Assembly (NCBI GenBank): GCA_903904755.1 | Contig: CAIVDV010000015.1 | Coordinates: 62,001-126,000, forward strand | Length of the DNA stretch: 64,000 nucleotides | Direction of reading: 5' to 3' | Origin: an uncultured Acidobacteriaceae bacterium | GTDB taxonomy: Bacteria > Acidobacteriota > Terriglobia > Terriglobales > Acidobacteriaceae | The notes under the pieces: model-generated | The model's database searches: none | What the model was told of the DNA's origin: nothing | The model's input: the letters and a program-made list of their open reading frames with translations, nothing else | Position numbers and translations under genes: made by a program | In this document: positions 1-7,844 of the stretch, piece after piece | Layout: every line of letters begins with the position of its first letter | Position numbering within the stretch: position 1 is the first letter of the stretch

Positions 1-1007
1 CGGTCACGGCGGAACTGCTCGTACCAGTAGGCACGGCTGGCGGCGTTGATGTTCTCAAGTTCAGGCTGGTGGGTTCGGGCGAAGGCGAGAACCATCTCCA
101 CTTCGCGCTCGGCACCGATGCGGCTGGCTTCTTCCAGCTTGGCGATGAAGGTGCGGACGTTGGCAGCGGAGCCCATCATCTGGTCTGCGGTGGCAAGGTC
201 GGCCCAACTGCGGAAGCCGAGCAGCGTGGCGATGGCCTGGCGGGTGTACAGCAGGTCAAGCAGCACCTGCACGTTGGCAGGAAAGGCGCGGGTGTTGTAG
301 GCGATGAACATGCGCTCGCGCAGGGCCTGGGACCTGGCAAAGGTCATCACGGGCTGCATGTCTGGCTGGTCCGTGGTGAGCAGGTAGTGGCCGTCGCAGT
401 TGGGGGTGTGGCGGGCGAGGTAGTCCTCGGGGAGGCCATCGAGCTCGCCGGCGTCTTCGACGAGGACGGACTTTGCGCCTTCCTGGATGTTGCGGCCAAA
501 CTCGAGCGAGAGCCGCGTGGTGGTCTCGTGGAGCTGGGCGAGGTGGGCGCGGGTGGCTTCGTCCTTGTCCACGCCAGAGAGGCGGTAGCCGAGCAGGGTG
601 CGCTCGACAAGACGGCGGGTGGCGGGAGAGGCGGGCGTGAGGTTGACGGCGCTGAGCGCCTCGTAGACGTCGCGGTTGAGGCCGAGGGCGGTGCCAACCA
701 TGGCGACCTGCTGCGCGGCCTCCTGGGCCTGATCGCGCACGGCTTTGTCGGCAGCGACGGAGTTCAGAACACCTGCCTGGGAGCCGGCAAGGTTGAGCTG
801 TTCAATGGCAATGTCGTAGAGGCGCAGGGTGTTGTCGATGGTGCGGGGGCCCTGTACCGCGAGGAGGGCGGCAATGGCCGCGTCGGCGGTAGCAAGACGG
901 TCGCGCACCCAACCGGCAAAATCCTCGGCGGTGAGCGGATGGCCGATGGGCGTTTCCCAGGAATGGGTGCGCGGCGTGGGATCAAGCAGGGTGCCAGTTT
1001 CGCTCAT
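1..1007 (-). CDS. M3-family zinc oligopeptidase, N-terminal part (runs off the left edge)
   Basis: Read from the reverse complement, an open frame starts at ATG 1007 and is still open at base 1. It gives about 335 residues that match the helical N-terminal half of thimet-oligopeptidase-like M3 peptidases. Recognisable blocks are RRLVERTLLGYRLSGVD, FGRNIQEG, LDGLPEDYLARH, PVMTFARSQALRERM and ATLLGFRSWADLAT followed by MMGSAANV. M3 enzymes degrade short peptides, usually in the cytoplasm, and no signal peptide is visible here. The catalytic HExxH motif lies in the C-terminal half, outside this window, so activity cannot be judged. The gene diverges from aroDE across about 157 bp. The opposite strand of this region also stays open for a long way, but its translation is low-complexity and matches nothing. 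Confidence 0.85.
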   Translation of the reverse strand, partial: MSETGTLLDPTPRTHSWETPIGHPLTAEDFAGWVRDRLATADAAIAALLAVQGPRTIDNTLRLYDIAIEQLNLAGSQAGVLNSVAADKAVRDQAQEAAQQVAMVGTALGLNRDVYEALSAVNLTPASPATRRLVERTLLGYRLSGVDKDEATRAHLAQLHETTTRLSLEFGRNIQEGAKSVLVEDAGELDGLPEDYLARHTPNCDGHYLLTTDQPDMQPVMTFARSQALRERMFIAYNTRAFPANVQVLLDLLYTRQAIATLLGFRSWADLATADQMMGSAANVRTFIAKLEEASRIGAEREVEMVLAFARTHQPELENINAASRAYWYEQFRRD

Positions 1008-1164
1008 GATTACAGAAGCCTCCAAAAGTATAGGGTGCCATATTTGGCTGGGGGTGTGCTGCGGGAAGGGTGCAGCGTTGGCGCGCTGTGGCGGAATTGG
1101 AAGCACCCGCGCGGGAATACTTGCATAACCGGCGCATCCGCTTTAAGATGCCGCAGTTACCCCT

Positions 1165-2745
1165 ATGCCGGACCGGAGTTCCATCACGACTGCTTCTTCC
1201 CTGCGATCGCGGGCGGGGCGGCTGTGCGTTGCCCTGCAGGGAGCGACAGTGGACGAGATCCTGCGGCGCGCAGAAGCGGCGCTTGGGGAGAGCGCGTTTC
1301 TGGAGTTCCGGCTGGATTCGCTGGAAAAACCCGAGGCTGGGGTGGAGCCGATTGCGCGCGTCCTGGCCGAGCAGCAGGCGCGGCGCGGGGAGCTGGCCGC
1401 GATTGCCACCTGCCGGCGCAAGGAAGCCGGGGGCGGATTTGCCGGGACGCTGGACGAGGAAGTGGAGATTCTGACAGCAGCGGCCGAGGCGGGATTCTCG
1501 ATTCTGGACCTGGCAATTGAGTCGGCTGAGGCGCTGGGAGCGAGCCGCGTGGAGACGCTGCACGAAAGCTGGAACGATGCCGGAGCGGCGATGCTGGTCA
1601 GCTTCCACGACTTCCGGAAAGCAGCCGACCCGACCGCGGTGCTGGAGCGGGTGCGGCGGTTTGAGCCGGACTTCCTGAAGATTGTGACCACCGCGCGCAC
1701 GCTGGCCGACAGCCTGAATCTGCTGGATTGGCTGAAGGAGCACGCCGACGACGGCCAACTGGTGGCGATTGCGATGGGCGAGGCGGGGATACTGACGCGG
1801 ATTCTCAGCCTCAGGGCCGGGTCGGCATTTACCTTTGCCGCGGCACCGGACGGAGCGGAGACCGCGCCGGGCCAGATGACGGCTCGCACGCTGAAGGATC
1901 TGTACCACATTGGCGAGTTGGACCAGGCGACGCGGATTTACGGCGTGGCGGGCAATCCGGTCTCGCACTCCCTGAGCCCGCTGATGCAAAACACGGCCTT
2001 CCGGCGGGAACGGATGAATGCGGTGTATCTGCCGCTGAAGACCGAGAGCCTGGATGACCTGCTGACGCTGGTGCGCCGCCTGCCTGTGAGCGGCCTGAGC
2101 GTGACCATGCCGCTGAAGGTGCAGATATTGCCCTATTTGAGCAAGGTAGACCCACTGACGGCGAAGCTGGGGGCCTGCAACACGGTGCGCCTGGGTACGG
2201 ATGGGAAGCTGGTGGGCTTCAATACGGATGTGGCCGGGGTGGTGCGTCCGCTGGAAAAGCGGATGGCTCTGCGCGGAGCAAAGATTCTGGTGCTGGGCGC
2301 GGGCGGGGCAGCTCGGGCTGCGGTCTTTGGCCTGGCGGAAAAAGGTGCCGAGGTGCATGTATGGAGCCGAGGCAACAGCAAAGCGACGGAGCTGGCGCGC
2401 GAAGCCGGGGTGCAGGCGATTGAGCGGGGCGAGATTGCAAAGACCACCTTTGACGCCCTTATCAACAGCACGCCCTGCGGGATGACCGGGCAGGAGCATC
2501 CGCTGCCGCTGAAGTCGGAAGAGTGGGATGCACGCCTGGTCTTTGACCTTGTCTACAACCCGCTGGAGACCCCGCTGCTGGCAGAGGCGCGCAGACGCGG
2601 AGCGGCGGTCATTCAGGGTGTTGAGATGTTTGTGCAGCAGGGCGTGCGGCAGTTTGAGCTGTGGACCGGCAAGCCCGCGCCGGAGGCAGAGATGCAGCGT
2701 GTGGTGCTGTATGCGCTGCAGCAGGCGCAGGGCCACCATAAGTAA
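1165..2745 (+). CDS. aroDE: Bifunctional 3-dehydroquinate dehydratase / shikimate dehydrogenase
   Basis: This 526-residue fusion catalyses two consecutive cytoplasmic steps of the shikimate pathway. Residues about 15-230 are a type I dehydroquinase. They show EFRLD (E47, R49), VSFHDF (catalytic His148) and FLKIVTTA (Schiff-base Lys172). Residues about 257-520 are a shikimate dehydrogenase, with the substrate-binding SHSLSP stretch, Lys318 in SVTMPLK, Asp355 in FNTDVAGV and the NADP-binding loop LGAGGAARAA. The C terminus has the expected EMFVQQGVRQFELWTG segment. The usual TIPHK motif reads TMPLK, keeping the lysine. The same order is found in plant enzymes and some bacteria; most bacteria keep two genes. 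Start ATG 1165 has no strong ribosome-binding site, but the N terminus is the right length. DAHP synthase, trpE and trpG lie elsewhere in the window. Confidence 0.95.
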   Translation: MPDRSSITTASSLRSRAGRLCVALQGATVDEILRRAEAALGESAFLEFRLDSLEKPEAGVEPIARVLAEQQARRGELAAIATCRRKEAGGGFAGTLDEEVEILTAAAEAGFSILDLAIESAEALGASRVETLHESWNDAGAAMLVSFHDFRKAADPTAVLERVRRFEPDFLKIVTTARTLADSLNLLDWLKEHADDGQLVAIAMGEAGILTRILSLRAGSAFTFAAAPDGAETAPGQMTARTLKDLYHIGELDQATRIYGVAGNPVSHSLSPLMQNTAFRRERMNAVYLPLKTESLDDLLTLVRRLPVSGLSVTMPLKVQILPYLSKVDPLTAKLGACNTVRLGTDGKLVGFNTDVAGVVRPLEKRMALRGAKILVLGAGGAARAAVFGLAEKGAEVHVWSRGNSKATELAREAGVQAIERGEIAKTTFDALINSTPCGMTGQEHPLPLKSEEWDARLVFDLVYNPLETPLLAEARRRGAAVIQGVEMFVQQGVRQFELWTGKPAPEAEMQRVVLYALQQAQGHHK

Positions 2746-2843
2746 ATCTGATGTTTGCCCGGTCTTCCTCAAGGCAGGCGCGGAATCGCGCGCCCTGAGT
2801 GGGCAAAAGCATCGTACTCTATAGTGTGTATGGAAGGGGAGCG

Positions 2844-3563
2844 ATGAACGAGCCGCGAGATATGCGATTGGATGACCTTGGCCAGCGATTGCAGGCGATG
2901 GGCGACCCGGCGACCCGGCCTGGACCGGGCCCGACGCCGGTGCCGCGTCCTGCGCCGTCGTATGACAATTACGTGCCAGCCCGCCCCCAGCCGCCCCGCC
3001 AGGAGCCGCCGAACCAGATGCCCGAGCAAGAGTCGTATCAACCCGCCCCGCCACCCCAGCAGCCGCCCCAGGCCCAGCAACACCAGTTGCCTGCGTACGA
3101 TGACAATGACAGCCCGCGCAGTGGCCTGCAGCGCGCCGTCTCCGCGGTGAAGGCTGCGCTGCCTTTTGTGCAGAAGCTGCTGCCGCTGCTGGATGGCAAC
3201 GTGGTAACGGCCGTGAGTTCCCTGATCGCCCCGATGATGAACCAGCCCCGGCACGCGCCGCCGCCGGTGAAGGTGGACCTGGAGCCGATGGAGCGTGGAC
3301 TGGCCGAGTTGAAGGCAGGCCATCGCGAGTTGCGCAACCAGGTGGCAGACCAAGTAACCGCGATGAAGCGGGTGGAAGACCAGCTTGAGCGCGTCCGCGA
3401 GGCAACCGACCGGAACACCCTTGAGCAGCAGGAGATGGTGGAAGATCTGCGCGCGGTGGGCAACCGGGTGAGCACGCTGGCAATCGTCGGGGTGGTGCTG
3501 CTGGCGGTTTCCCTGGGGCTGAACATCTACCTCATGCTGCAACTGCAGCACCTGCTGCACTAG
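2844..3563 (+). CDS. Proline-rich, coiled-coil, tail-anchored membrane protein of unknown function
   Basis: The product has 239 residues and no family I recognise. Residues about 15-90 are rich in Pro and Gln and probably disordered. Residues about 150-205 are heptad-like and charged (ERGLAELKAGHRELRNQV onward), consistent with a coiled coil. One hydrophobic segment near the C terminus (LAIVGVVLLAVSLGLNIYL) leaves only about ten residues after it, so the protein is probably anchored by its tail with the bulk in the cytoplasm. Start ATG 2844 follows AGGGGAGCG, a good ribosome-binding site; an in-frame ATG 45 bp upstream lacks one. It follows aroDE by 98 bp and is closed by a strong terminator. 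Confidence 0.7.
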   Translation: MNEPRDMRLDDLGQRLQAMGDPATRPGPGPTPVPRPAPSYDNYVPARPQPPRQEPPNQMPEQESYQPAPPPQQPPQAQQHQLPAYDDNDSPRSGLQRAVSAVKAALPFVQKLLPLLDGNVVTAVSSLIAPMMNQPRHAPPPVKVDLEPMERGLAELKAGHRELRNQVADQVTAMKRVEDQLERVREATDRNTLEQQEMVEDLRAVGNRVSTLAIVGVVLLAVSLGLNIYLMLQLQHLLH

Positions 3564-3586
3564 AACAGTCGAGAGCAAACAGCAGG

Positions 3587-3613
3587 GGGCCGGCCTTCGG
3601 GCTGGCCCTTTTT
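3587..3613 (+). terminator. Rho-independent terminator
   Basis: A nine-base-pair GC stem (3587-3595 with 3600-3608, one G-T pair) is closed by a TTCG tetraloop and followed by five T. It lies 23 bp after the stop of the tail-anchored protein gene. Confidence 0.9.
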
Positions 3614-3615
3614 CT

Positions 3616-3960
3616 TGGTCTGAAGAAAGGCAGAACAGGGTTAACGGGAAAGGAACGCCGAATTCGAAACGTGGTACGAATGCATCAAAATGCGATACGC
3701 GGTGTAAGGAATTGCTCACATTTGGCCTATTTTTTACTTAAGCAAAAACACTTATTGACCCAGCGAAATCAACTTTCATCTTTGTGCTTACATTTCCTCA
3801 TTTGGTGACGTGCGACATTGCCAGTGGTGTTTTGAAACCGCTACTATTCGCCTAGTTCCAGGCCCTTTTTGCTGACCAGAGGCTCCCTGTACCGAGAGTG
3901 GGACTTCTGAAAACACAGGAACTTCACGAAACCGACCGCTGGCAACCCCCGAGCGGTCAC
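3616..3960. other. Gene-free leader region with a hairpin before the gvpL/F-like gene
   Basis: No convincing coding frame. Bases about 3700-3800 are AT-rich compared with the flanks and could hold the promoter. A perfect 7-bp inverted repeat (3934-3940 with 3952-3958, loop of 11) ends two bases before the GGAG ribosome-binding site of the next gene, so it could mask that site. The loop contains GGCAACC, which is reminiscent of SAM riboswitches, but the remaining conserved parts are not recognisable. Confidence 0.4.
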
Positions 3961-3967
3961 GGAGCAT

Positions 3968-4783
3968 ATGAATATGGCATGGTATGCCTACTGCATCGGA
4001 GAGAAACCTGCCTTCCCGGAATTAGCCCGCCACCGAAAACCCATCCCGCTTCAATCTGTTACCGGCATTGGCGGAAACCAGGTCTTCCTATATCCCGCCA
4101 GTGATTTAGCTATCGTTGTCAGCGAACATAATCCCGCAGAAGAAATGAACCAGAAGGCCGGCATGGACCATGCCAAGGTGATTGCCGACTGCTTCAAACA
4201 CTCCACTGTTCTCCCTTTCCGCTTCGGTACGGTTTTTGCCGATGATGAAGGGTTGCGCAAGTCGATCCGCTCGAACCAGCGGCAGTTCCAGTCGAACCTG
4301 GAGCGATTGCAGGGCAAGACGGAGATGCACCTGAAGATTGTGGTGGACACCTGCTGCAAGGATCTGGAGAAGCATCTTCCGCTGGAGGGAGTCGGCAAGG
4401 AGTATCTGTCGAACCTGCGGGAGAGCGCAACGCGGCAGCGTGAGCGGCAGACGCGGGCGCGTGCTGTGGCCTTCCAGATGCACCGGATGTTTGCGCCGCT
4501 GGACGAGGAAGTGAGCTGCCGGCTCACCGAATCTGGACGCATGGTACTGGATATTGCACACCTGATTGACCGCAAGAGCGTGGAACGCTACCACAACAAG
4601 TACGCAACCACGAGCGCGATGATGCGCGAGTGCCAGATGCAGCTCTCTGGTCCGTGGCCGCCGTATCATTTTGTGCATCGGCTAACCCGCGGCGCGCACA
4701 CTGCCACGCATGCACCGGCGCACCCGGTACAGGCTCCGGTGGCCCCGACGCTTGGCGTGCAGATGCAGCCGGCGATGGTGTAA
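3968..4783 (+). CDS. GvpL/GvpF-family gas-vesicle-type protein (orphan)
   Basis: The 271-residue product shows the hallmarks of the GvpL/GvpF family: a short N-terminal strand starting MAWYAYCIG, VLPFRFGTVF in the middle, and LSGPWPPYHFV near the end. The last 30 residues are a Pro/Ala/His-rich tail. In gas-vesicle clusters these accessory proteins help assemble GvpA shells. No gvpA, gvpN or other gvp gene is present in this window, so a gas vesicle is unlikely to be built from here alone. GGAG at 3961-3964 is closer to ideal spacing for ATG 3974 than for ATG 3968, so the true product may lack the first two residues. A terminator follows at 4806. Confidence 0.85.
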   Translation: MNMAWYAYCIGEKPAFPELARHRKPIPLQSVTGIGGNQVFLYPASDLAIVVSEHNPAEEMNQKAGMDHAKVIADCFKHSTVLPFRFGTVFADDEGLRKSIRSNQRQFQSNLERLQGKTEMHLKIVVDTCCKDLEKHLPLEGVGKEYLSNLRESATRQRERQTRARAVAFQMHRMFAPLDEEVSCRLTESGRMVLDIAHLIDRKSVERYHNKYATTSAMMRECQMQLSGPWPPYHFVHRLTRGAHTATHAPAHPVQAPVAPTLGVQMQPAMV

Positions 4784-4805
4784 CGCTGCCCTCCCAGATC
4801 AACCC

Positions 4806-4836
4806 AAAGCCCCGGTTTACGCCGGGGCTTTGTTTG
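4806..4836 (+). terminator. Rho-independent terminator
   Basis: A perfect 10-bp stem (4806-4815 with 4822-4831) with a six-base loop and a T-rich tail, 22 bp after the GvpL/F-type gene. Confidence 0.85.
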
Positions 4837-4877
4837 TACAGGTCCCCAAACTCCCCCGCGAAAGGGTCGTTGCTGCG

Positions 4878-5441
4878 ATGCAAAATGCGCTGAAGATAGC
4901 AGGGGCTGTGCTGTTGCTGGTGTTGCTGGCAGTAGGTCTGCGCGCCTGCAATCAGCGCCCACCGGTGCTGGCGGCTTTCCGGCGGGGGCTGGCGTTTCCT
5001 CCGGCCGGCTACGAGGGCTACGACTACAAGGCATACCTGACCAACTGGCACGCAATTCCGATGATCTTTGAGGCGCGGGAGGTGCAAAGCAAGGGCGGAC
5101 AGGGGTTCCTGGAGTAGCCATGCGAGGCTGAGGGGCGGGAGCGTGCCAGCGGCCAGTGGCACCGGCTCAGCTATTACCACTTCCCTGCCAAAGATGGTGG
5201 CCCGACCACCACCAGGCTGTTTCCGCTGGCGCATCAGCAGGTGTGCCGGGTGATTCTGCCGGCCGGCGCGCGGATGGGTCTGGACTGCCTGCGCTTTACG
5301 CTGAGCCCGCGGTTCAGCTCAACTCCGGAAGAGACGCTGGCCACCGTGACCATGCGGCTTCCGGAACCAGGCTCCGCCGAAGACCAGGCGGGCGGAACAA
5401 CGGTAGACATTCCCCTGGCGGCCTGCGATGCAAAGCCTTAG
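4878..5441 (+). pseudogene. Exported or membrane-anchored small protein, ORF split by an in-frame TAG
   Basis: From ATG 4878 the frame encodes a hydrophobic N-terminal segment (KIAGAVLLLVLLAVGL, then a Cys) and about 55 more residues before TAG at 5115-5117. Without changing frame, reading continues from 5118 for another 107 codons of ordinary protein-like sequence (GQWHRLSYYHFPAKDG, then CRVILPAGARMGLDC) to TAG at 5439-5441. Removing the single stop would give about 187 residues with one signal anchor or signal peptide. I do not recognise the family. The simplest readings are a nonsense mutation, a sequencing error or a recently inactivated gene. A restart at ATG 5271 or GTG 5238 could still make a C-terminal piece. 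There is no strong ribosome-binding site before 4878. Confidence 0.55.
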
Positions 5442-5483
5442 CCCCTGCGAAAGGTGTGCGCGAAACGGAGCGAGTGGGGACGG

Positions 5484-6125
5484 CTACTTGGCTTCGGCCG
5501 TGCCGCCGCGGCGGGTGAGGATGGCCGACTGACGGCGGTCGTTGGCAGACTTGTCAATCTTGCGCCAGAAGCCGATGAAGTAGTCCACCGCAGAGATGGT
5601 GGAAACCAGCGTGGCGAAGTAGATGGCGACAATGGCGGTCCAATGCACGGGGACGATGAAGCCCCAGAAGTCCCACTGATACCAGTGATGCGCGAGGATG
5701 GCGCTGGTAACGGCGACGATCTGGATGACGGTCTTCAGTTTGCCCAGGTCGCTGGCCTGGATGGCGAAGCCCTCGCCGGCGGCAATGGAGCGCAGGCCGG
5801 AGATGAGAAATTCGCGGCCGATGATGACGACGGCGATCCAGACCTTGACGACCGAAGGGATGAAGGCAACCAGCGCGATGAAGGCCGCGGCCACCATGAT
5901 CTTGTCGGCCAGCGGATCCAGCAGGATGCCCATCGTGGTGATTTGCCCGCGCTTGCGGGCCAGGTAGCCGTCAACGCCATCGGTGATGGAGGCGAGCACG
6001 AAGAGCACCGAAGCGGAAAGCTCTTGAATGCCGTCGCCACGCCACGGATAGTGGGGCGAAAGCATCCAGAGCAGCAGCGGGATCATGAAGATCCGGCTCA
6101 TCGTGATGGAGTTGGGCAGGTTCAC
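5484..6125 (-). CDS. pgsA: CDP-diacylglycerol--glycerol-3-phosphate 3-phosphatidyltransferase
   Basis: PgsA makes phosphatidylglycerophosphate, the committed step to phosphatidylglycerol and cardiolipin, in the inner membrane. The product carries the complete CDP-alcohol phosphotransferase signature: DGVDGYLARKRG, then GILLDPLADK, matching D-x2-DG-x2-AR-x8-G-x3-D-x3-D. Several hydrophobic segments flank it. The typical PgsA N terminus (NLPNSITMSR) begins at GTG 6125, which I take as the start, giving 213 residues. The frame stays open upstream to a GTG at 6200, but those extra 25 residues look non-native. A minus-strand terminator about 145 bp upstream isolates this gene from whatever is transcribed before it. 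Confidence 0.93.
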   Translation of the reverse strand: MNLPNSITMSRIFMIPLLLWMLSPHYPWRGDGIQELSASVLFVLASITDGVDGYLARKRGQITTMGILLDPLADKIMVAAAFIALVAFIPSVVKVWIAVVIIGREFLISGLRSIAAGEGFAIQASDLGKLKTVIQIVAVTSAILAHHWYQWDFWGFIVPVHWTAIVAIYFATLVSTISAVDYFIGFWRKIDKSANDRRQSAILTRRGGTAEAK

Positions 6126-6270
6126 TTGGGCTGTGCGTATCCTGTTGAAGCGGGGAGTGAATGGCGGTGCCGGGCTGCCTGGAACGCCATGGACTACCAC
6201 TACTATAACCGTCTTGCCGCTGGGGTTTACAGAGAGTTACACCGAGGAGGGAGAACGGGGATTCATGGGC

Positions 6271-6305
6271 AAAAATCAAAACGCCAGAGGCCGAAGCCCC
6301 TGGCG
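6271..6305 (-). terminator. Rho-independent terminator on the minus strand
   Basis: Read on the minus strand, a ten-base-pair stem with one mismatch (6300-6305 with 6282-6287, and 6296-6298 with 6289-6291) is capped by TTCG and followed by a T-rich run. No protein gene lies upstream of it on the minus strand for at least 900 bp, so it must end an RNA transcribed from the gene-free region next to it. Confidence 0.8.
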
Positions 6306-7217
6306 CCTGAACGCGATGTACACGGCGGTAAGCCGACGCATCACCGATCCTGTTTTGCCGTGCGGCCAGACTGCGGGTTTCCCCACACTCCGCCTTGCCT
6401 ACGGCACGCTGTCTTCAGGTGCCCGAGTGTCCCCGAATGCTCTTCCGGCAGAGTCTGACGGCAGATGGTTCCTGCAGGTTTCCCCGCAAGCCCAGGTCTT
6501 CCGCCTCGTCTGCGTTCAGGCCTTCGAGTTTACGAGGTGGCTTACTCCCGGGCAATTACAAACGGCTAAGTTACAAGTTACCCTGCATCTCGTTGCCGCT
6601 GCCGCGCCCAGGCTAAGTACCCGAATACTCCCGAGTCCCGCACTTACAGCCAGGCCGATGATGACCTCCCAGGAGCTTTCGAACTTTGCATCCTCTGCGG
6701 AGCAGCGGATGAATCTTCAATTGCTGGTGGGATTCGCCCATTCCTGCCTGAATCCTGCTACCTACTCAATCCCTTTTCGCATTCCGCCTGCCGTACTGGA
6801 CGGCGCTTGTACTTTGCGAAGGTAAGTGGCTCAGTAACTCTCACTCATGCTTGAACTGCGTTTCCGACTTCCTACTGCGTCATCAACTGAAACGAGAGTA
6901 GGCCGGAATTGATTTCATGCGCAAGTGCAAAACTGGGACAAATCTGTGGATATCACCATTAACAGTGCATTCATATTCACTTTTCTAAAAAGGTGACTTG
7001 GTTATGGTGCAAATCGCCGGATTACAGTGAAAGCGGAGCCTTGCCATAGCCGGAATTTGTGAGCTTCAGCCGGGGAAGTTTACAAGTTTTGGGGCGCATG
7101 CGGCGTTGCGCCGGTATGAGTTTTGCAAGCCTGGGCGATGGGCCCCGGGAGCGGGCGATGCCTGAGCAAGGCCAAACGGGATACACTGGCACTGCTGAAA
7201 TTGAATGGGAGAGTGCC
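6306..7217 (-). other. About 0.9-kb gene-free region, candidate structured non-coding RNA on the minus strand
   Basis: No frame on either strand gives a convincing protein. The left end is bounded by the minus-strand terminator. On the minus strand two near-identical hairpins capped by GAAA tetraloops occur 101 bases apart (6488-6473 and 6387-6372; consensus TGYGGGGAAACCYGCA), and there are other short stems, for example CCTCGT pairing with ACGAGG just upstream. I compared it by eye with RNase P RNA, tmRNA, SRP RNA, 6S RNA and the common riboswitches and could not match any. Bases 6900-7010 are AT-richer and could hold the promoter. The alternative is a decayed gene. Confidence 0.4.
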
Positions 7218-7721
7218 GTGTATCCGTCCGCAGCAAGCTCGAAGAAACTGTGGTCCCTGATGCCGCGCGAAGAGCGTGGTCTGGCCGCAAAGCATTTTTT
7301 TGACCCGGCCACCGGGGTAAACCCGGTTTTCCGCAACGCCGCCATTGCGGCCATCGCCAAATCGCGCAACTCGCGCGAGGTGAGCATCCGCAAGGCAACC
7401 CGCGAGCAGCAGGAAAACTGGCTGGCGGGCAACCAGATGATTATCGAAGAGATTGCCGACACCCTGATCCGGGTCTATCTGCTGCACGAGCAGTTGCCCA
7501 TGATCGAGGCCTTTTTAGACGATCTGAAGGTTCCCCACACCAAGGGCTTGATTGAAGACAGCTTTGACTGCTCGGCGCTTTCGACAGAAGACTTGACGGC
7601 AGCGGCGCGGAGGCTGAGTGAAGCCCATGGCGTGGAAGCGGTGGAGTTGTACCTGGTCTACACCGCCGGCAGCACGGGTGACTGGGCCGATGCAGTGAAG
7701 CGAATCCCGCTGCCGCTGTAA
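7218..7721 (+). CDS. Hypothetical soluble protein
   Basis: A 167-residue protein without signal peptide or membrane segment that I do not recognise. The start is placed at GTG 7218 because GGGAGAG lies eight bases before it and the sequence becomes protein-like from there (YPSAASSKKLWSLMPREERG). The frame remains open upstream to 7059, but those 53 residues look like leader DNA. The composition is mixed helical, with FDPATGVNPVFRNAAIAAI near residue 30 and SFDCSALSTEDLTAAARRL near residue 115. It lies 123 bp before the large histidine kinase gene and could share its transcript. Confidence 0.65.
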   Translation: MYPSAASSKKLWSLMPREERGLAAKHFFDPATGVNPVFRNAAIAAIAKSRNSREVSIRKATREQQENWLAGNQMIIEEIADTLIRVYLLHEQLPMIEAFLDDLKVPHTKGLIEDSFDCSALSTEDLTAAARRLSEAHGVEAVELYLVYTAGSTGDWADAVKRIPLPL

Positions 7722-7844
7722 GGCAGGCGACGCCTGGGCGCCATCCCCCTGCCGCTAAGGTGCCGTGCGAAAAAGCATTGACCGGTTGCGCATCAGCCGT
7801 GGCGCTGGGCAGCCGGGTTTCCCAATCCCAAAGGGGGGTGCTCC

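Noticed and set aside
69-1520. Long open frame on the plus strand across the start of the window
   Set aside because: It lies opposite the M3 peptidase and overlaps aroDE in another frame; its translation is low-complexity Gly/Val/Ala without domain features.
982-3483. 833-codon open frame on the minus strand opposite aroDE and the proline-rich gene
   Set aside because: A high-GC shadow frame: its residues are dominated by Arg, Pro, Gln and His, and the opposite strand has strong family matches.
3934-3960. SAM-type riboswitch before the gvpL/F-type gene
   Set aside because: Only GGCAACC and one stem match; the remaining conserved bases and helices could not be found.
6306-7217. RNase P RNA, tmRNA or SRP RNA in the gene-free region
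   Set aside because: The conserved GAGGAAAGTC, the tmRNA tag and TPsiC-like end, and the SRP GGAA loop signature are all absent on both strands.
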